Source of the DNA: Sciscionella marina DSM 45152
Lineage (GTDB): Bacteria; Actinomycetota; Actinomycetes; Mycobacteriales; Pseudonocardiaceae
Length of the DNA stretch: 64,000 bases
Assembly: GCF_000379465.1 (NCBI RefSeq)
Contig: NZ_KB905436.1
Location: 86,508-150,507, forward strand
Direction of reading: 5' to 3'
Shown: positions 32,256 through 41,835 of the stretch, piece by piece
Numbering within the stretch: the stretch's first letter is position 1
Layout: each line of letters begins with the position of its first letter
Program-made: the position numbers and the translations under genes
The notes under the pieces: model-generated
The model's database searches: none
What the model was told of the DNA's origin: nothing
The model's input: only the letters and a program-made list of their open reading frames with translations

Positions 32256-33676
32256 CGTGGCGCCCCGGACTGCGCGCGAGCATCGCCCTGATCCTGGTAC
32301 TGACCACCGTGGGCGCGACCGCCGCGATGGGGTTCGCGGTGTACCACCTGCAGGCCGGGTCCGCGCGGGACCGGTTCGTGAACTCCGCGCTGATCGGGTT
32401 CCGCTCCGATATCCGCCAGGCCACCCAGTACCGTGCCCCGTGCGACCTCGGGCCCGCGGACTGCCGGGCGTATTCGCTGGACAGCTACATGTCCGGGCGA
32501 CTCGGCATCACCTGGGCGCTCGTCGACCTCATCCCGGGAACGAAACGAACCTCCGGCAAGCGGGACGGTCACTACCTCCCATCCATGGGCCGCACCGGCA
32601 TGCGCGCCGGCCAGCTCCCGGTCGCCGAGATCGACCGGGCACTGGCCGCGAACGGCGCCCCGGTGACCTACTCCTACCGGGACGGTAACGGCAGCTATTT
32701 CGTGGTTGCGGGCAAGGCCACAGGCGGTTTCGTGCTCGCCGAGTTCTACAGCACCGGCCAGCTCGACCGCGAGGTCTCCCGACTGCGGGGGCAACTGCTG
32801 CTGATCGCCGCCGCCGTCACCGTGGTGGCCGCCGTGATCGGGATCCTGGCCGCGCGCCGGATCCAGCGCCCGGTGCGCACCGCGGCCACGGCGGCGCGCC
32901 GACTCGGTGCGGGCGCCCTGGACACCCGGCTCGAGGTACACGGCAGCGATGAGCTGGCCGAGCTCGCCGGTTCCTTCAACACCATGGCGCAGCGGCTCGG
33001 TGAATCCATCGAGGAACTGCGCCGCAAGGACATCCAGCAGCGCCGCTTCGTCGCCGATGTGGCCCACGATCTGCGCACCCCGATGGCCTCGCTGCTCGCG
33101 CTCACCGAGAACCTGGACAACCCCGATACGCGGGAACGTTCGCTCGAACTGCTCGACACCCAGATCCGGCGGTTGAGCGCACTCGTCGAGGATCTGCTGG
33201 AGATCTCCCGGTTCGACGCGGGGGTCGCGGAATTCCGGCCCGAGCCGATCGATCTCACCGAGCTGGTGACCGATGCCGCCGAGCTCACCGAGGCCGGGGT
33301 CACCATCGACTCGGTGGGACGGACCGCGCTGCACGGTGACCCGCGCAGGCTGCACACCATCGTGCGCAATCTGCTGGCCAACGCGAAGGCGCACGGCGCG
33401 CCGCCGATCACGGTGACCATCGACGGCAGCGCCGCCGAACAGGTGAGCGTGACCGTCGCCGACTCCGGGCCGGGGATCCCCGAGGAACTGACCGGCGTGC
33501 TCTTCGACCGGTTCGTCCGCGGCGACCGCACCCGCAGCCACACCGAGGGCAGTGGCCTCGGCCTGGCCATCGCCGGGGAGAACGCCGCGCTGCACGGAGG
33601 CCGGATCACCGTGCACAACGCGCCGGGCGCGGTGTTCACCCTCACCGTGGCACGCCGGATTGCGACAGAACCATGA
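32252..33676 (+). CDS. sensor histidine kinase
   Basis: A 474-residue membrane kinase. TM1 about 9-31 and TM2 about 181-203 flank an external domain of about 150 residues with a Cys pair near 64 and 71 that could form a disulfide. HAMP at about 200-252, then HisKA with phosphoacceptor H272 in VADVAHDLRTP, N box NLLANAKAHG, G1 VADSGPGIPEEL, F box FDRFVRGD and G2 GSGLGLAI. The N box reads NLLANAKAHG instead of the usual N-N pattern, as in some actinobacterial kinases. Same operon as the response regulator; signal unknown. Confidence 0.92.
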   Translation: MTWRPGLRASIALILVLTTVGATAAMGFAVYHLQAGSARDRFVNSALIGFRSDIRQATQYRAPCDLGPADCRAYSLDSYMSGRLGITWALVDLIPGTKRTSGKRDGHYLPSMGRTGMRAGQLPVAEIDRALAANGAPVTYSYRDGNGSYFVVAGKATGGFVLAEFYSTGQLDREVSRLRGQLLLIAAAVTVVAAVIGILAARRIQRPVRTAATAARRLGAGALDTRLEVHGSDELAELAGSFNTMAQRLGESIEELRRKDIQQRRFVADVAHDLRTPMASLLALTENLDNPDTRERSLELLDTQIRRLSALVEDLLEISRFDAGVAEFRPEPIDLTELVTDAAELTEAGVTIDSVGRTALHGDPRRLHTIVRNLLANAKAHGAPPITVTIDGSAAEQVSVTVADSGPGIPEELTGVLFDRFVRGDRTRSHTEGSGLGLAIAGENAALHGGRITVHNAPGAVFTLTVARRIATEP

Positions 33677-33722
33677 CAATCCACGAACGCGATCGACACA
33701 TCCCGCGCCTAACCTCGCCGGT

Positions 33723-34592
33723 ATGGACCTGACCGAGCACCGGACGCGACCCACACCGTGGCACGGCGACCGGGCGAGCACCGGTGGCCGCCGGGAGCTG
33801 CTCATCGGGGCGCTCGCCTATCTGCTCGCCTTCGCGGTCACCTATCTGGCCTTCGTGTACACCGCGGCCGGGCAGCGGCTGGACGGGCGGCTGCTCTCCG
33901 GTACGGCGAACGGACCCTACGATCACGGGGACGGCATCGCCGAGCAGTTGCTCGGCGCCATGAGCCACCCCTTCGTCATCGGCCTCGCGCTCGCCGCGGT
34001 GCTCGTGCTCGGGCTGGTTTCCCGGCGCCCGCGCGCCGGGCTCCTCGGCCTCGGTGTCGCCGCGGGGACGGTGCTGCTCGCCGAGGGACTCAAGGAGGTG
34101 CTCATCCGGCCGGACATCGGCGTCACCGATTCCTCGACGCACAACAGCTTCCCCGGCGGGCACACCAGCGCCGCGATCGGTGTCACCCTCGGCCTGCTGC
34201 TCGCCGCCGCGCCCCGGGCCAGGGTCTGGATCGCCCTGCCCGCCACGGTCGCCGTCACATTCATCGCCTCGGGCACCACGATGGCCGGCTGGCACCGGAT
34301 CAGTGACACCATCGGGGCCTGCCTGCTCGCCGCCGCGCTGTGCTGTCTCACCGCGCTTGTCCTGTGCGGCCGCGGCGGCACCTCCCGGGACGCCGCGTTC
34401 ACCGTGGGACACGGGATGTTCGTGCTCGCCACCCCGCCGCTGATCCTGCTCGCGGTCTCGGCACTGCCCGCGGAGTTCAGCACCACCACGCTCATCCTCG
34501 GCACCGCGGTGACCGTCGCGCTCACCATCACCTCGGTGCTCGCCACGCTGCGCTGTGTGGAAAGCACCGCAACACCGCGCATTCCTCGTTGA
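33723..34592 (+). CDS. PAP2 family phosphatase, membrane-bound
   Basis: A 289-residue protein with about six hydrophobic segments. The three-part PAP2 active site is seen as KEVLIRPDIGVTD (motif 1, K-x6-RP-like), SFPGGHTSAA (motif 2, with catalytic His) and GWHRISDTIG (motif 3, with nucleophile His). Family members dephosphorylate lipid phosphates such as undecaprenyl pyrophosphate or phosphatidic acid phosphates, with the active site outside the membrane. It starts 46 bases after the kinase, so the three genes are probably one unit concerned with the cell envelope. Confidence 0.88.
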   Translation: MDLTEHRTRPTPWHGDRASTGGRRELLIGALAYLLAFAVTYLAFVYTAAGQRLDGRLLSGTANGPYDHGDGIAEQLLGAMSHPFVIGLALAAVLVLGLVSRRPRAGLLGLGVAAGTVLLAEGLKEVLIRPDIGVTDSSTHNSFPGGHTSAAIGVTLGLLLAAAPRARVWIALPATVAVTFIASGTTMAGWHRISDTIGACLLAAALCCLTALVLCGRGGTSRDAAFTVGHGMFVLATPPLILLAVSALPAEFSTTTLILGTAVTVALTITSVLATLRCVESTATPRIPR

Positions 34593-34617
34593 CAGGCACG
34601 GCATTACGTTTGTAATG
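34589..34617 (+). promoter_or_regulatory. promoter with overlapping CATTAC-GTTT-GTAATG operator for the TetR gene at 34626
   Basis: TTGACA (34589-34594) and TGTAAT (34611-34616) are 16 bases apart. A perfect 6-base inverted repeat, CATTAC-N4-GTAATG (34602-34617), covers the -10 box and ends 9 bases before the GTG start. This is a textbook layout for autorepression by a TetR protein. The -35 box lies in the last codons of the PAP2 gene. Confidence 0.65.
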
Positions 34618-34625
34618 TCGCTTGG

Positions 34626-35201
34626 GTGAACCGCGAAGCCGACCGCGTTCGGCCACCAGGCGATGCCAAGCGCGCACTCCAGCGCGCCACGGTCGAGGTG
34701 GTCGCGCGCGAGGGGATTCGCGGGCTCACCTATCGGGCGGTCGCGCGCGCGGCCGGATTCACCACCGGCGCGGTGCAGCACCATTTCTCCTCCATCGACG
34801 ATCTGCTGCGCTCCTCGCTGGACTGGGTACTCGAGGAGAGCACGGAGAACGGGCTGCTCGGCGCGCGCACCGGGGTTTTCGCGGACGGGGCCGATGTGCG
34901 CAACCGGTTCGCCGAGAGCGCGGACATCCAGATCTTCCAGTACCGGCTGGTCGTGGAATCGGCGCGCCGTCCGGAACTGCGCGTGGGCGTGCAACGACTG
35001 TACGACAGCTATTTCGGGGCCGTGGCCAAGGATCTCGCCGCCGCGGGCACACCGGAGATCGACGGCCTGCCCGCACTGGTCTATTACGCGCTCGACGGAA
35101 TGTTCCTGCATCAGGTCGCCGATCCGCATGCGGATCCGGCGGCGGCACTGGACGCGCTTCGCGCCCTGCTCAACGCCGAAAGCACCGAGAAGAACAACTG
35201 A
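34626..35201 (+). CDS. TetR/AcrR family transcriptional regulator
   Basis: A 191-residue repressor. HTH at about 12-58: AKRALQRATVEVVAREGIRG, LTYRAVARAAGFTTGAVQHHF, SSIDDLL. The C-terminal domain is of the TetR_C_6-like, BetI-related kind (RLVVESARRPELRVGVQRLY). The GTG at 34626 is placed 9 bases after the inverted repeat that it probably binds. It is followed 200 bases later by the MarR-type operator and the aldehyde dehydrogenase operon, which it need not control. Confidence 0.88.
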   Translation: MNREADRVRPPGDAKRALQRATVEVVAREGIRGLTYRAVARAAGFTTGAVQHHFSSIDDLLRSSLDWVLEESTENGLLGARTGVFADGADVRNRFAESADIQIFQYRLVVESARRPELRVGVQRLYDSYFGAVAKDLAAAGTPEIDGLPALVYYALDGMFLHQVADPHADPAAALDALRALLNAESTEKNN

Positions 35202-35303
35202 CCGGTCCCACCTCCCACGTACCCTTTCCCCGGGGCGCGGGTGCCAGCTTGCGCGATTTTCCTTGTGTGCCAACACTTTTGCGAGTACCGAGTTCGAATT
35301 AAG

Positions 35304-35320
35304 TGTTGACTAAATCAACA
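35304..35320. promoter_or_regulatory. MarR-type operator TGTTGA-N5-TCAACA upstream of the ALDH operon (site 1)
   Basis: TGTTGACTAAATCAACA, perfect 6-base arms. The same arms occur at 44865 and 45382, on either side of the MarR gene. A TTGACT -35 lies within it. The operator is 82 bases upstream of the ATG at 35403; the preceding 100 bases after the TetR stop show nothing else. Confidence 0.65.
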
Positions 35321-35402
35321 GATGGCCGCAGAATCTTTCCAGAATCTCCGGCTCGCCCCTTCGGTGTCCGCAGCCGAATACCTTGATGCGAAAGGCTTTC
35401 CG

Positions 35403-36833
35403 ATGACCGATTCCGCCACCCTGCTGATCGACGGCCGCTGGCATTCCGCGCCCACCGGTTTCGAGGTCCTCGACCCGGCCAGCCTCGAGGTGATCGGTAC
35501 CGCGGCGGATGCCGATGCCGGGCAGGCCCGCACCGCGCTCGATGCCGCGGCCGCCGCGTCCCGTGGCTGGGCGGACACCGATCCGGAGACCCGCGGCGAT
35601 CACCTGCGCGCGGCGGCCACCGAGATCCGGGCCCGGCGCGCGGAACTCGCGGCGCTGCTCAGCGCGGAGAACGGCAAACCGCTCGCCGAAGCCGCCGGGG
35701 AACTGGGCAGCGCCGCGCGGATGCTGGACTGGGCCGCCGAGGAGGGACGCCGCGCCTACGGCCGGGTCACCCCGTCCACCGCCGCGGGACCGGGACTCGT
35801 CCTGCGCAGTCCGGTCGGACCGGTACTCGCCATCACCCCATGGAATTTCCCGGCGAGCATGCTCATCCGCAAGGTCGGGCTCGCCCTTGCCGCGGGTTGC
35901 CCGGTGATCGCGAAGCCCGCCGAGCAGACCCCGCTGATCGCCACCGCGCTGCTCGGGATCCTGCAGGAAACCGGGCTGCCTGCGGGAGTGCTGCAATCGC
36001 TGACCACGGCCCGGCCCGCGGAACTGGTGGACGCCCTGCTCGCCGATCGCAGGCTGCGCAAGCTCAGCTTCACCGGCTCCACCGAGGTCGGCCTCGGACT
36101 GTTGCGCCGCACGGAGAACACGCTGCGCCGGATGTCGCTGGAGCTCGGCGGGCACTCCCCGGCCATCGTGTTCCCGGACGCGGATCTCGAGGCGGCAGCG
36201 GCGGGCGTGGTCGCCGCGAAGTTCTTCAACGCCGGGCAGAGCTGCATCGCGGTGAACCGGCTCTACGTGCACGAAAGCATCCGGGACGAACTGCTCGCGC
36301 TGATCGAGAAGAAAACCAGCGCGCTGCGGGTCGGGCGCGGGGACACCGGAAACAGTGACATCGGCCCGCTGATCGACGAGGCGGGCTCGGCCAAGGTGCG
36401 CCGCCAGGTGACCGAGGCAGTCGGCTCGGGCGCGAAGGTGCTGACCGGAGGGGAACCCGCGGAAACGGGGCTGCGCGGGCATTTCTTCACGCCAACGGTG
36501 CTCGTGGACATCACCCCCGAAATGCTGATCTCCCGCGAGGAGACCTTCGGCCCGGTGCTCGCGGTGTCCACGTTCAGCACCGAGGAAGAGGTGATCGAAC
36601 TGGCCAACGCGACCGAGTACGGGTTGGCCGCCTATGTGTTCGGCACCGAGCTGCGCCGGATCTGGCGAGTACTGGACCGGCTCGAGTTCGGAGTGTTCGG
36701 GGTGAACGATCCGGCCCCGGTCCGCCCGGAACTTCCCTTCGGCGGCCAGAAGAACTCCGGCCAGGAACGCGAGGGCGGCAGCGAGGGAATCGAGGCATAC
36801 ACCGAGACCAAGGCCGTGGCGCTGCGCTTCTAG
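35403..36833 (+). CDS. NAD(P)-dependent aldehyde dehydrogenase (succinate-semialdehyde-type)
   Basis: A 476-residue ALDH. ITPWNFPA (N148), KPAEQTPL (cofactor site), FTGSTEVG, LELGG (general base E247) and FNAGQSC (nucleophile C281) are all present, and PFGGQKNSGQEREGG closes the fold. Similar in pattern to semialdehyde dehydrogenases GabD/SSADH. First gene of an operon with a class III transaminase 21 bases downstream, so the pair should convert an omega-amino compound via its aldehyde to the acid. ATG at 35403 was chosen over one at 35322 inside the operator region. Confidence 0.9.
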   Translation: MTDSATLLIDGRWHSAPTGFEVLDPASLEVIGTAADADAGQARTALDAAAAASRGWADTDPETRGDHLRAAATEIRARRAELAALLSAENGKPLAEAAGELGSAARMLDWAAEEGRRAYGRVTPSTAAGPGLVLRSPVGPVLAITPWNFPASMLIRKVGLALAAGCPVIAKPAEQTPLIATALLGILQETGLPAGVLQSLTTARPAELVDALLADRRLRKLSFTGSTEVGLGLLRRTENTLRRMSLELGGHSPAIVFPDADLEAAAAGVVAAKFFNAGQSCIAVNRLYVHESIRDELLALIEKKTSALRVGRGDTGNSDIGPLIDEAGSAKVRRQVTEAVGSGAKVLTGGEPAETGLRGHFFTPTVLVDITPEMLISREETFGPVLAVSTFSTEEEVIELANATEYGLAAYVFGTELRRIWRVLDRLEFGVFGVNDPAPVRPELPFGGQKNSGQEREGGSEGIEAYTETKAVALRF

Positions 36834-36854
36834 GCCGAGCGAAAGGAATCATCG

Positions 36855-38126
36855 ATGACCAGTCTCGCCGAACTCGACAAGCGAACCCTGATCCACCCGC
36901 ACAGCGTGGTCGGCTCGCCCGCCGAACCACTCGTGCTCGATCGCGGCAGCGGCGCCCTGCTGTGGGACACCGAGGGCCGGGAGTACATCGACGGCACCTG
37001 CGGGCTGTGGCAGTGCCCGGTCGGGCATGGGCGCGCGGAACTCGCCTCGGTCGCCGCCGAACAGATCGCCCGCCTGGAGTTCTTCTCCTCCTTCGGCGAC
37101 TACTCCAACACCCCCGCCATCCGGCTGGCCGAACGGTTGCTTTCCCTGGCACCGAACGGAATCGAGCGGGTGTTCCTCACCAACGGTGGTTCCGAGGGCA
37201 ACGAGACCGCGATCAAACTCGCCCGGCTGGCCCATCACCACGCCGGTGCCCCGGAACGCACGGTGATCCTCGCGCGCAGCGGCGGATACCACGGCATGGG
37301 CGGCGGATCCCTTGCCGCGACCGGAATCGACGGGCTGCGCGCCGGATTCGGCCCGCTGCTGCCCGATGTGGAGTGGCTGGAAAAACCGCACGGCATCGAG
37401 CACGGCCCGGACGCGACCGAACACCTCGTCGCCGAACTGGAGCGGCGCATCGCGGAGATCGGCGCGCACCGGATCGCCGCGTTCATCGGGGAACCGGTGC
37501 TCGGCGTCGGCGGAATGGTGCCGCCACCGGAGGGTTACTGGCCGCGGGTGCAGGAAGTGTTGCGCCGAAACGGGATCCTGCTCATCGCAGACGAGATCGT
37601 GACCGCGTTCGGCCGCACCGGGCACTGGTTCGGCAGCGAGTACTTCGGCATCGAACCGGACATGATCGTCACCGCGAAAGGCCTCACGAGCGGCTACATC
37701 CCGATGGGCGCGGTGCTGATCGGCGAACGGGTACTCGAGCTCGCCGGGGGCGCCACCTTCCTGCACGGCTTCACCTACAACGGCCACCCGGTCGGCGCGG
37801 CGGTCGCACTGGCCAATATCGGCATCATCGAGCGGGAGAACCTGTGCGAACGGGCCCGAGTGCTCGGTGCCCGGCTGCGCGCACGCCTGGACCCGCTCAC
37901 CGAACTGTCGCATGTGCGCGAGGTCCGCGGGGTCGGGCTGATGCTCGGTATCGAGTTCGGCGAAACCCCGGCGGCCCCGGTGCAGTCCGGCTGCCGCGCG
38001 GACGGGGTCGTGGTGCGGGCCTCGGGCACCAGCATCGTGCTGTCCCCGCCGCTGGTGATCACCGAGGAACAGCTCGACACCCTGGCCGATGTGCTCTGCC
38101 GCCACGTCACCGCGGCAGCCGGCTGA
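36855..38126 (+). CDS. class III omega-aminotransferase
   Basis: A 423-residue PLP transaminase. ADEIVTAFGRTG contains D246 that contacts the pyridine nitrogen, and K275 in IVTAKGLTSGYIPMGA binds PLP. FLTNGGSEGNETAIK and YHGMGGGS fix the phosphate and substrate site. The sequence resembles putrescine-, beta-alanine- or taurine-type aminotransferases; amine donor unknown. Starts 21 bases after the ALDH gene with AAAGGAA upstream, and precedes the solute-binding protein gene by 12 bases. Confidence 0.9.
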   Translation: MTSLAELDKRTLIHPHSVVGSPAEPLVLDRGSGALLWDTEGREYIDGTCGLWQCPVGHGRAELASVAAEQIARLEFFSSFGDYSNTPAIRLAERLLSLAPNGIERVFLTNGGSEGNETAIKLARLAHHHAGAPERTVILARSGGYHGMGGGSLAATGIDGLRAGFGPLLPDVEWLEKPHGIEHGPDATEHLVAELERRIAEIGAHRIAAFIGEPVLGVGGMVPPPEGYWPRVQEVLRRNGILLIADEIVTAFGRTGHWFGSEYFGIEPDMIVTAKGLTSGYIPMGAVLIGERVLELAGGATFLHGFTYNGHPVGAAVALANIGIIERENLCERARVLGARLRARLDPLTELSHVREVRGVGLMLGIEFGETPAAPVQSGCRADGVVVRASGTSIVLSPPLVITEEQLDTLADVLCRHVTAAAG

Positions 38127-38138
38127 AGGGGGAAAACC

Positions 38139-39179
38139 GTGCCACGCCGGACATCGACGCTGCTGTCTGCGGTCACGATCCTCGCCCTCGTCACGGGATG
38201 CGCCGTCTCCGAGGGCGGGGCCAACTCCCTGGTGTTCGTCTCCTACGGGCATGGCGCCTATCAGACCGGTCAGCGCACCGCCTGGCTCGAGCCGTATCAG
38301 AAGGAGACCGGGACGACGGTCACCATCGACGGGCCGACCAGCAACGCGAAGCTCAAGGCCATGGTCGAGGCGGGCAAGGTCGGCTGGGATGTCGTGGACA
38401 CCGATGCCTCGGCGGCCGCCCAGGCCTGCGGCAGCCTGCTCGAACCGGTCGACATGGGCGCGCAGGCGCGGGACTTCCCGCCCGGAACGCTGACCGAATG
38501 CGGTGTCCCGGACGCGTTCTTCGGTATGACGCTGATGTACGACGCCAAGGTCTACGGCGAGCATCCGCCGCGCAGCCTGGCCGATTTCTTCGATCCGGAC
38601 CGGTTTCCCGGGCGGCGGATCGTGTACGGGGGCGATCCCAGTGTCGGGACGCTGGAAACGGCACTGCTCGCGGACGGGGTGCCACGCGACCGGCTCTATC
38701 CGCTCGATGTGCCCCGCGCCCTGCGGATGTACGACCGGATCCGGCCGGAGCTGACCATCAGCAGCACCTACGGCGATCAGCAGCAGCGGATGGCGGGCGG
38801 ACAGGCCGATATGGCCCTGATCGTCAGTGCGCGCGCCTACTCGCTGCTCGCGGACGGGGCGGACTGGAAGGTGGTGCCCGGGGTGCCGATCCCGGTCACC
38901 TGGGATGTGCTCGTGGTACCCAAGGGAACCCGGCGCAGCGAACAGGCCAAGCAGCTGATCCGGTACGTCTGCACGCCTGCGCGTTCGGCCGCCTTCGCCG
39001 AGCTCTCCGGTGCCGGGCCCGCGAACAAGGCGGCGAAACCACGGTTTCCCGCCAAGGCACGGCAACTCGACTTCTGGGGCGCCGACATGGCGGACCGGCG
39101 GGTGCTCAGCAATGTGCGGTGGTGGGCGGCCAATCGCACCTGGGTGGCCAAGGCCTGGTCGGATTGGACGACCGGATGA
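38139..39179 (+). CDS. polyamine-type ABC transporter solute-binding lipoprotein (PotD-like)
   Basis: A 346-residue exported lipoprotein. A 20-residue signal ends with the lipobox LVTGC (Cys21), then the binding fold: VFVSYGHGAYQTGQRTAWLE, GKVGWDVVDTDA, GMTLMYDAKVYGEHPP and WDVLVVPKGTRRSEQAK. This is the cluster of polyamine/spermidine-type extracellular solute-binding proteins (PotD/PotF). The Trp/Asp residues that hold polyamines in PotD are not plainly conserved, so a different positively charged amine or opine-like ligand is possible. GTG start. First of the four transport genes. Confidence 0.85.
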   Translation: MPRRTSTLLSAVTILALVTGCAVSEGGANSLVFVSYGHGAYQTGQRTAWLEPYQKETGTTVTIDGPTSNAKLKAMVEAGKVGWDVVDTDASAAAQACGSLLEPVDMGAQARDFPPGTLTECGVPDAFFGMTLMYDAKVYGEHPPRSLADFFDPDRFPGRRIVYGGDPSVGTLETALLADGVPRDRLYPLDVPRALRMYDRIRPELTISSTYGDQQQRMAGGQADMALIVSARAYSLLADGADWKVVPGVPIPVTWDVLVVPKGTRRSEQAKQLIRYVCTPARSAAFAELSGAGPANKAAKPRFPAKARQLDFWGADMADRRVLSNVRWWAANRTWVAKAWSDWTTG

Positions 39180-40036
39180 CCGCGATACGCCCGGCGGGGA
39201 AACCCCGCGCCCGCGCGCACTGGCTGCTGCTGCCCGCCGCCGCGGTGCTGCTCGTCGTCTTCTTCTACCCGCTGGCCACGATCCTGTGGCGGAGCATCGC
39301 CGAACCGGAGTTCGGCCCCGGCAACTATCTCGCGGTGCTCGGCGATGCGGTCGCGCTGCGCGTCGTGCTGCGCACCCTGGGAACCGCGCTGATCATCACC
39401 GCGGTCACGCTGCTGATCGCCTATCCCTATGCCTACGCGATGACCCTTGTCGGGCGGCGGGCGCGCGGACTGCTCACCCTGCTGGTGCTGATGCCGTTCT
39501 GGACCAGCCTGATGGCCCGCAACTTCGCCTGGTACGTCCTCGAACAGCGTGGCGGGGTGATCGAGCGGGCCTTCGCGGCCATCGGCATCCACGGGGTCAC
39601 GCTGCTCGGTTCGGTCGCCGGGGTGACGGTGGCGATGGTGCAGGTGATGCTGCCGTTCATGGTGCTGCCGCTGCAGAACGCGATGCTCGGCATCGACCGG
39701 GGCCTGCTGCACGCCGCGGGCAGTCTCGGCGCGCCGCGCCCGACCGCCTTCCTGCGGATCTATCTGCCGCTGTCCATGCCCGGGGTGCTCTCCGGGGTCT
39801 CGGTGGTGTTCATCATGTCGCTCGGCTTCTACATCACCCCCGCGCTGCTCGGCACCCCGCAGCAGGCGCTGGTCGCCCAGGTGATCGGCACCCGGGTCAA
39901 CGATCTGCTCGACTTTCCCGGGGCGGGCGCGCTCGGTGCCGTGCTGCTGGTGATCACCCTGGTGGTGCTCGCCCTGCTCGGCAGGGTCGCCGGTCCGGTC
40001 GGGGCCAGTATGACCGGAGGTGGGGACCGTGGGTGA
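39176..40036 (+). CDS. ABC transporter permease (PotB-like)
   Basis: A 286-residue permease with six hydrophobic segments. The EAA loop appears as GSLGAPRPTAFLRIYLPLSMPG, which is the site for the ATPase. Its ATG overlaps the stop of the binding-protein gene (ATGA at 39176-39179). FVFFYPLATILWRSI-type N-terminal TM as in PotB. An open frame continues far upstream but only as out-of-frame shadow of the transaminase gene. Confidence 0.9.
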   Translation: MTAIRPAGKPRARAHWLLLPAAAVLLVVFFYPLATILWRSIAEPEFGPGNYLAVLGDAVALRVVLRTLGTALIITAVTLLIAYPYAYAMTLVGRRARGLLTLLVLMPFWTSLMARNFAWYVLEQRGGVIERAFAAIGIHGVTLLGSVAGVTVAMVQVMLPFMVLPLQNAMLGIDRGLLHAAGSLGAPRPTAFLRIYLPLSMPGVLSGVSVVFIMSLGFYITPALLGTPQQALVAQVIGTRVNDLLDFPGAGALGAVLLVITLVVLALLGRVAGPVGASMTGGGDRG

Positions 40037-40817
40037 GCGCACGCTCGGCTGGGGACTGCGGCTGTGGGTGACCCTCGTCGGCCTGCTGCTGGTCGCACCG
40101 ACCCTGATCGTGATCCCGATGAGTTTCGGCGCCGGGTCCACCTTCCGGTTCCCGCCGGAACACTGGTCGCTGCACTGGTACGCGGAATTCTTCACCAGCA
40201 AGCAGTGGCTCGCCTCGCTCGCGAATTCGCTCCAGGTCGGGCTGCTCGCCGCGGCACTGGCCACGGTGCTCGGCACGGCGGCCGCGTTCGGCATCGACCG
40301 CGCCCGGTTCCGGGCCCGCGGGGTGCTGCGGCAGCTGTTGATGGCACCGATGATCCTGCCCGGCATCGTGGTGGCGGTCGCGATCTACGGGGTGTTCCTG
40401 CGCTGGCAGCTCAACGGAACCATGCTCGGTTTCGTGCTCGCGCACACCGTGCTCGGGGTGCCGTTCGTGATCACATCGGTGCAGACCAGCCTCGCGCACT
40501 ACGACCCGACCATGGAGAAGGCCGCCGCCTGCCTCGGCGCGGGCCGGTTCAGCACACTGCGCCGGATCGTGCTCCCGCTCATCGCGCCCGGCTGCGTCTC
40601 CGGTTTCGTGTTCGCCTTCGCCACCTCCTTCGACGAGGTGGTGATCGCGCTTTTCCTGCAGACACCGGACATCAAGACGCTGCCGGTGAAGATGTACGAG
40701 TCCATCGTCCTGGAGATCGATCCCACGATCGCGGCCGCCTCCAGCCTCATCGTCGTACTGACCACGGTTCTGCTGCTCGTGCCGCAGTTCCTCCGCCGAC
40801 GGAGCCACCATGACTGA
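40029..40817 (+). CDS. ABC transporter permease (PotC-like)
   Basis: A 262-residue permease, six TM segments, with an EAA loop AACLGAGRFSTLRRIVLPLIAPG and SGFVFAFATSFDEVVIALFL in the C-terminal part, typical of PotC. The GTG at 40029 has GGAGG eight bases upstream (40016-40020) and overlaps the previous gene by 8 bases. A GTG at 40020 is an alternative start. Confidence 0.88.
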   Translation: MGERTLGWGLRLWVTLVGLLLVAPTLIVIPMSFGAGSTFRFPPEHWSLHWYAEFFTSKQWLASLANSLQVGLLAAALATVLGTAAAFGIDRARFRARGVLRQLLMAPMILPGIVVAVAIYGVFLRWQLNGTMLGFVLAHTVLGVPFVITSVQTSLAHYDPTMEKAAACLGAGRFSTLRRIVLPLIAPGCVSGFVFAFATSFDEVVIALFLQTPDIKTLPVKMYESIVLEIDPTIAAASSLIVVLTTVLLLVPQFLRRRSHHD

Positions 40818-41835
40818 ACCGATGACCGGAATCGCCACCACGCAGGTGACCAAGGCCTATCCGGGAAGCGAACGCCCCGCCGTGGACGATGTGTCGCTGC
40901 ACATCGCGGACGGGGAGTTCATGACCTTCCTCGGTCCTTCCGGATCGGGCAAGACCACGATGCTGTCCATGATCGCGGGTTTCACCCCGCTTTCCGCGGG
41001 CTCGATCACCGTGGACGGGCGCGAGATCTCCCGGCTCAAACCGCATCGGCGCGATCTCGGCGTGGTCTTCCAGCAGTACGCGCTGTTCCCGCATCTTTCG
41101 GTCGCGCGCAATGTGGCCTTCGGGCTGACCCAGCGCAAGCGGCCGAAGGCGGAGATCGACCGGCGGGTCGGCGAGGTGCTGGAGATGGTGGGGCTTTCCG
41201 GGGTGCGCGAACGGTTTCCCCGCCAGCTCTCCGGTGGCCAGCAGCAGCGGGTCGCGCTCGCCCGCGCGGTCGCCTACGAACCGCGCGCGCTACTGCTGGA
41301 CGAACCCCTCGCGGCACTGGACAAACGGCTGCGCGACCAGTTGCAGCGCGAGATCGCGCACATGCACCGGGAACTGGGCATGACCTTCCTGTTCGTCACC
41401 CACGACCAGCAGGAGGCGCTGACCCTCTCGGACCGGATCGCGGTGTTCAACGAGGGCCGCATCGAACAGCTGGGTACCCCCGCGGAACTCTACGAGCGCC
41501 CGGGCACCCTGTTCGTGGCCCAGTTCCTCGGCGAGTCCAATGCCCTGCGGCTGCGCCCCGGCGAGGTGACGATCGTGCGCCCGGAACGGGTCACCCTGCA
41601 CACCGGCACCGAATCCGTGGCCGCCGGGCAGCAGCGCAGGAGCGCCACGGTGACCGATGTCGTCTACGTCGGTGACCACAGCCGGATCTGGTTGCGCTAT
41701 GCCGATGGCGCACGTGGCTGCGCGGTGCTCGGCGCCGGGACCACGCATGAGCACCGGCCGGGCAGCGAGGTGGTCGTGGCCTGGCATCCCGAACACGAGG
41801 CCGTCGTCCCGGACGCCGAGGGGAACCCGAAATGA
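40810..41835 (+). CDS. ABC transporter ATP-binding protein (PotA-like)
   Basis: A 341-residue ATPase with Walker [10 protein letters not shown] (K48), Q loop [12 protein letters not shown], signature [14 protein letters not shown], Walker [12 protein letters not shown] and switch [17 protein letters not shown]-terminal TOBE-like beta domain (about 235-341) is typical of PotA/polyamine and molybdate importers. It overlaps the PotC-like gene by 8 bases and the amidohydrolase gene by 4. Confidence 0.93.
   Translation: MTEPMTGIATTQVTKAYPGSERPAVDDVSLHIADGEFMTFLGPSGSGKTTMLSMIAGFTPLSAGSITVDGREISRLKPHRRDLGVVFQQYALFPHLSVARNVAFGLTQRKRPKAEIDRRVGEVLEMVGLSGVRERFPRQLSGGQQQRVALARAVAYEPRALLLDEPLAALDKRLRDQLQREIAHMHRELGMTFLFVTHDQQEALTLSDRIAVFNEGRIEQLGTPAELYERPGTLFVAQFLGESNALRLRPGEVTIVRPERVTLHTGTESVAAGQQRRSATVTDVVYVGDHSRIWLRYADGARGCAVLGAGTTHEHRPGSEVVVAWHPEHEAVVPDAEGNPK

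Noticed and set aside
36962-39175. Long in-frame extension before the PotB-like permease
   Set aside because: It overlaps the transaminase and binding-protein genes in another frame; the ATGA overlap at 39176 is the start.
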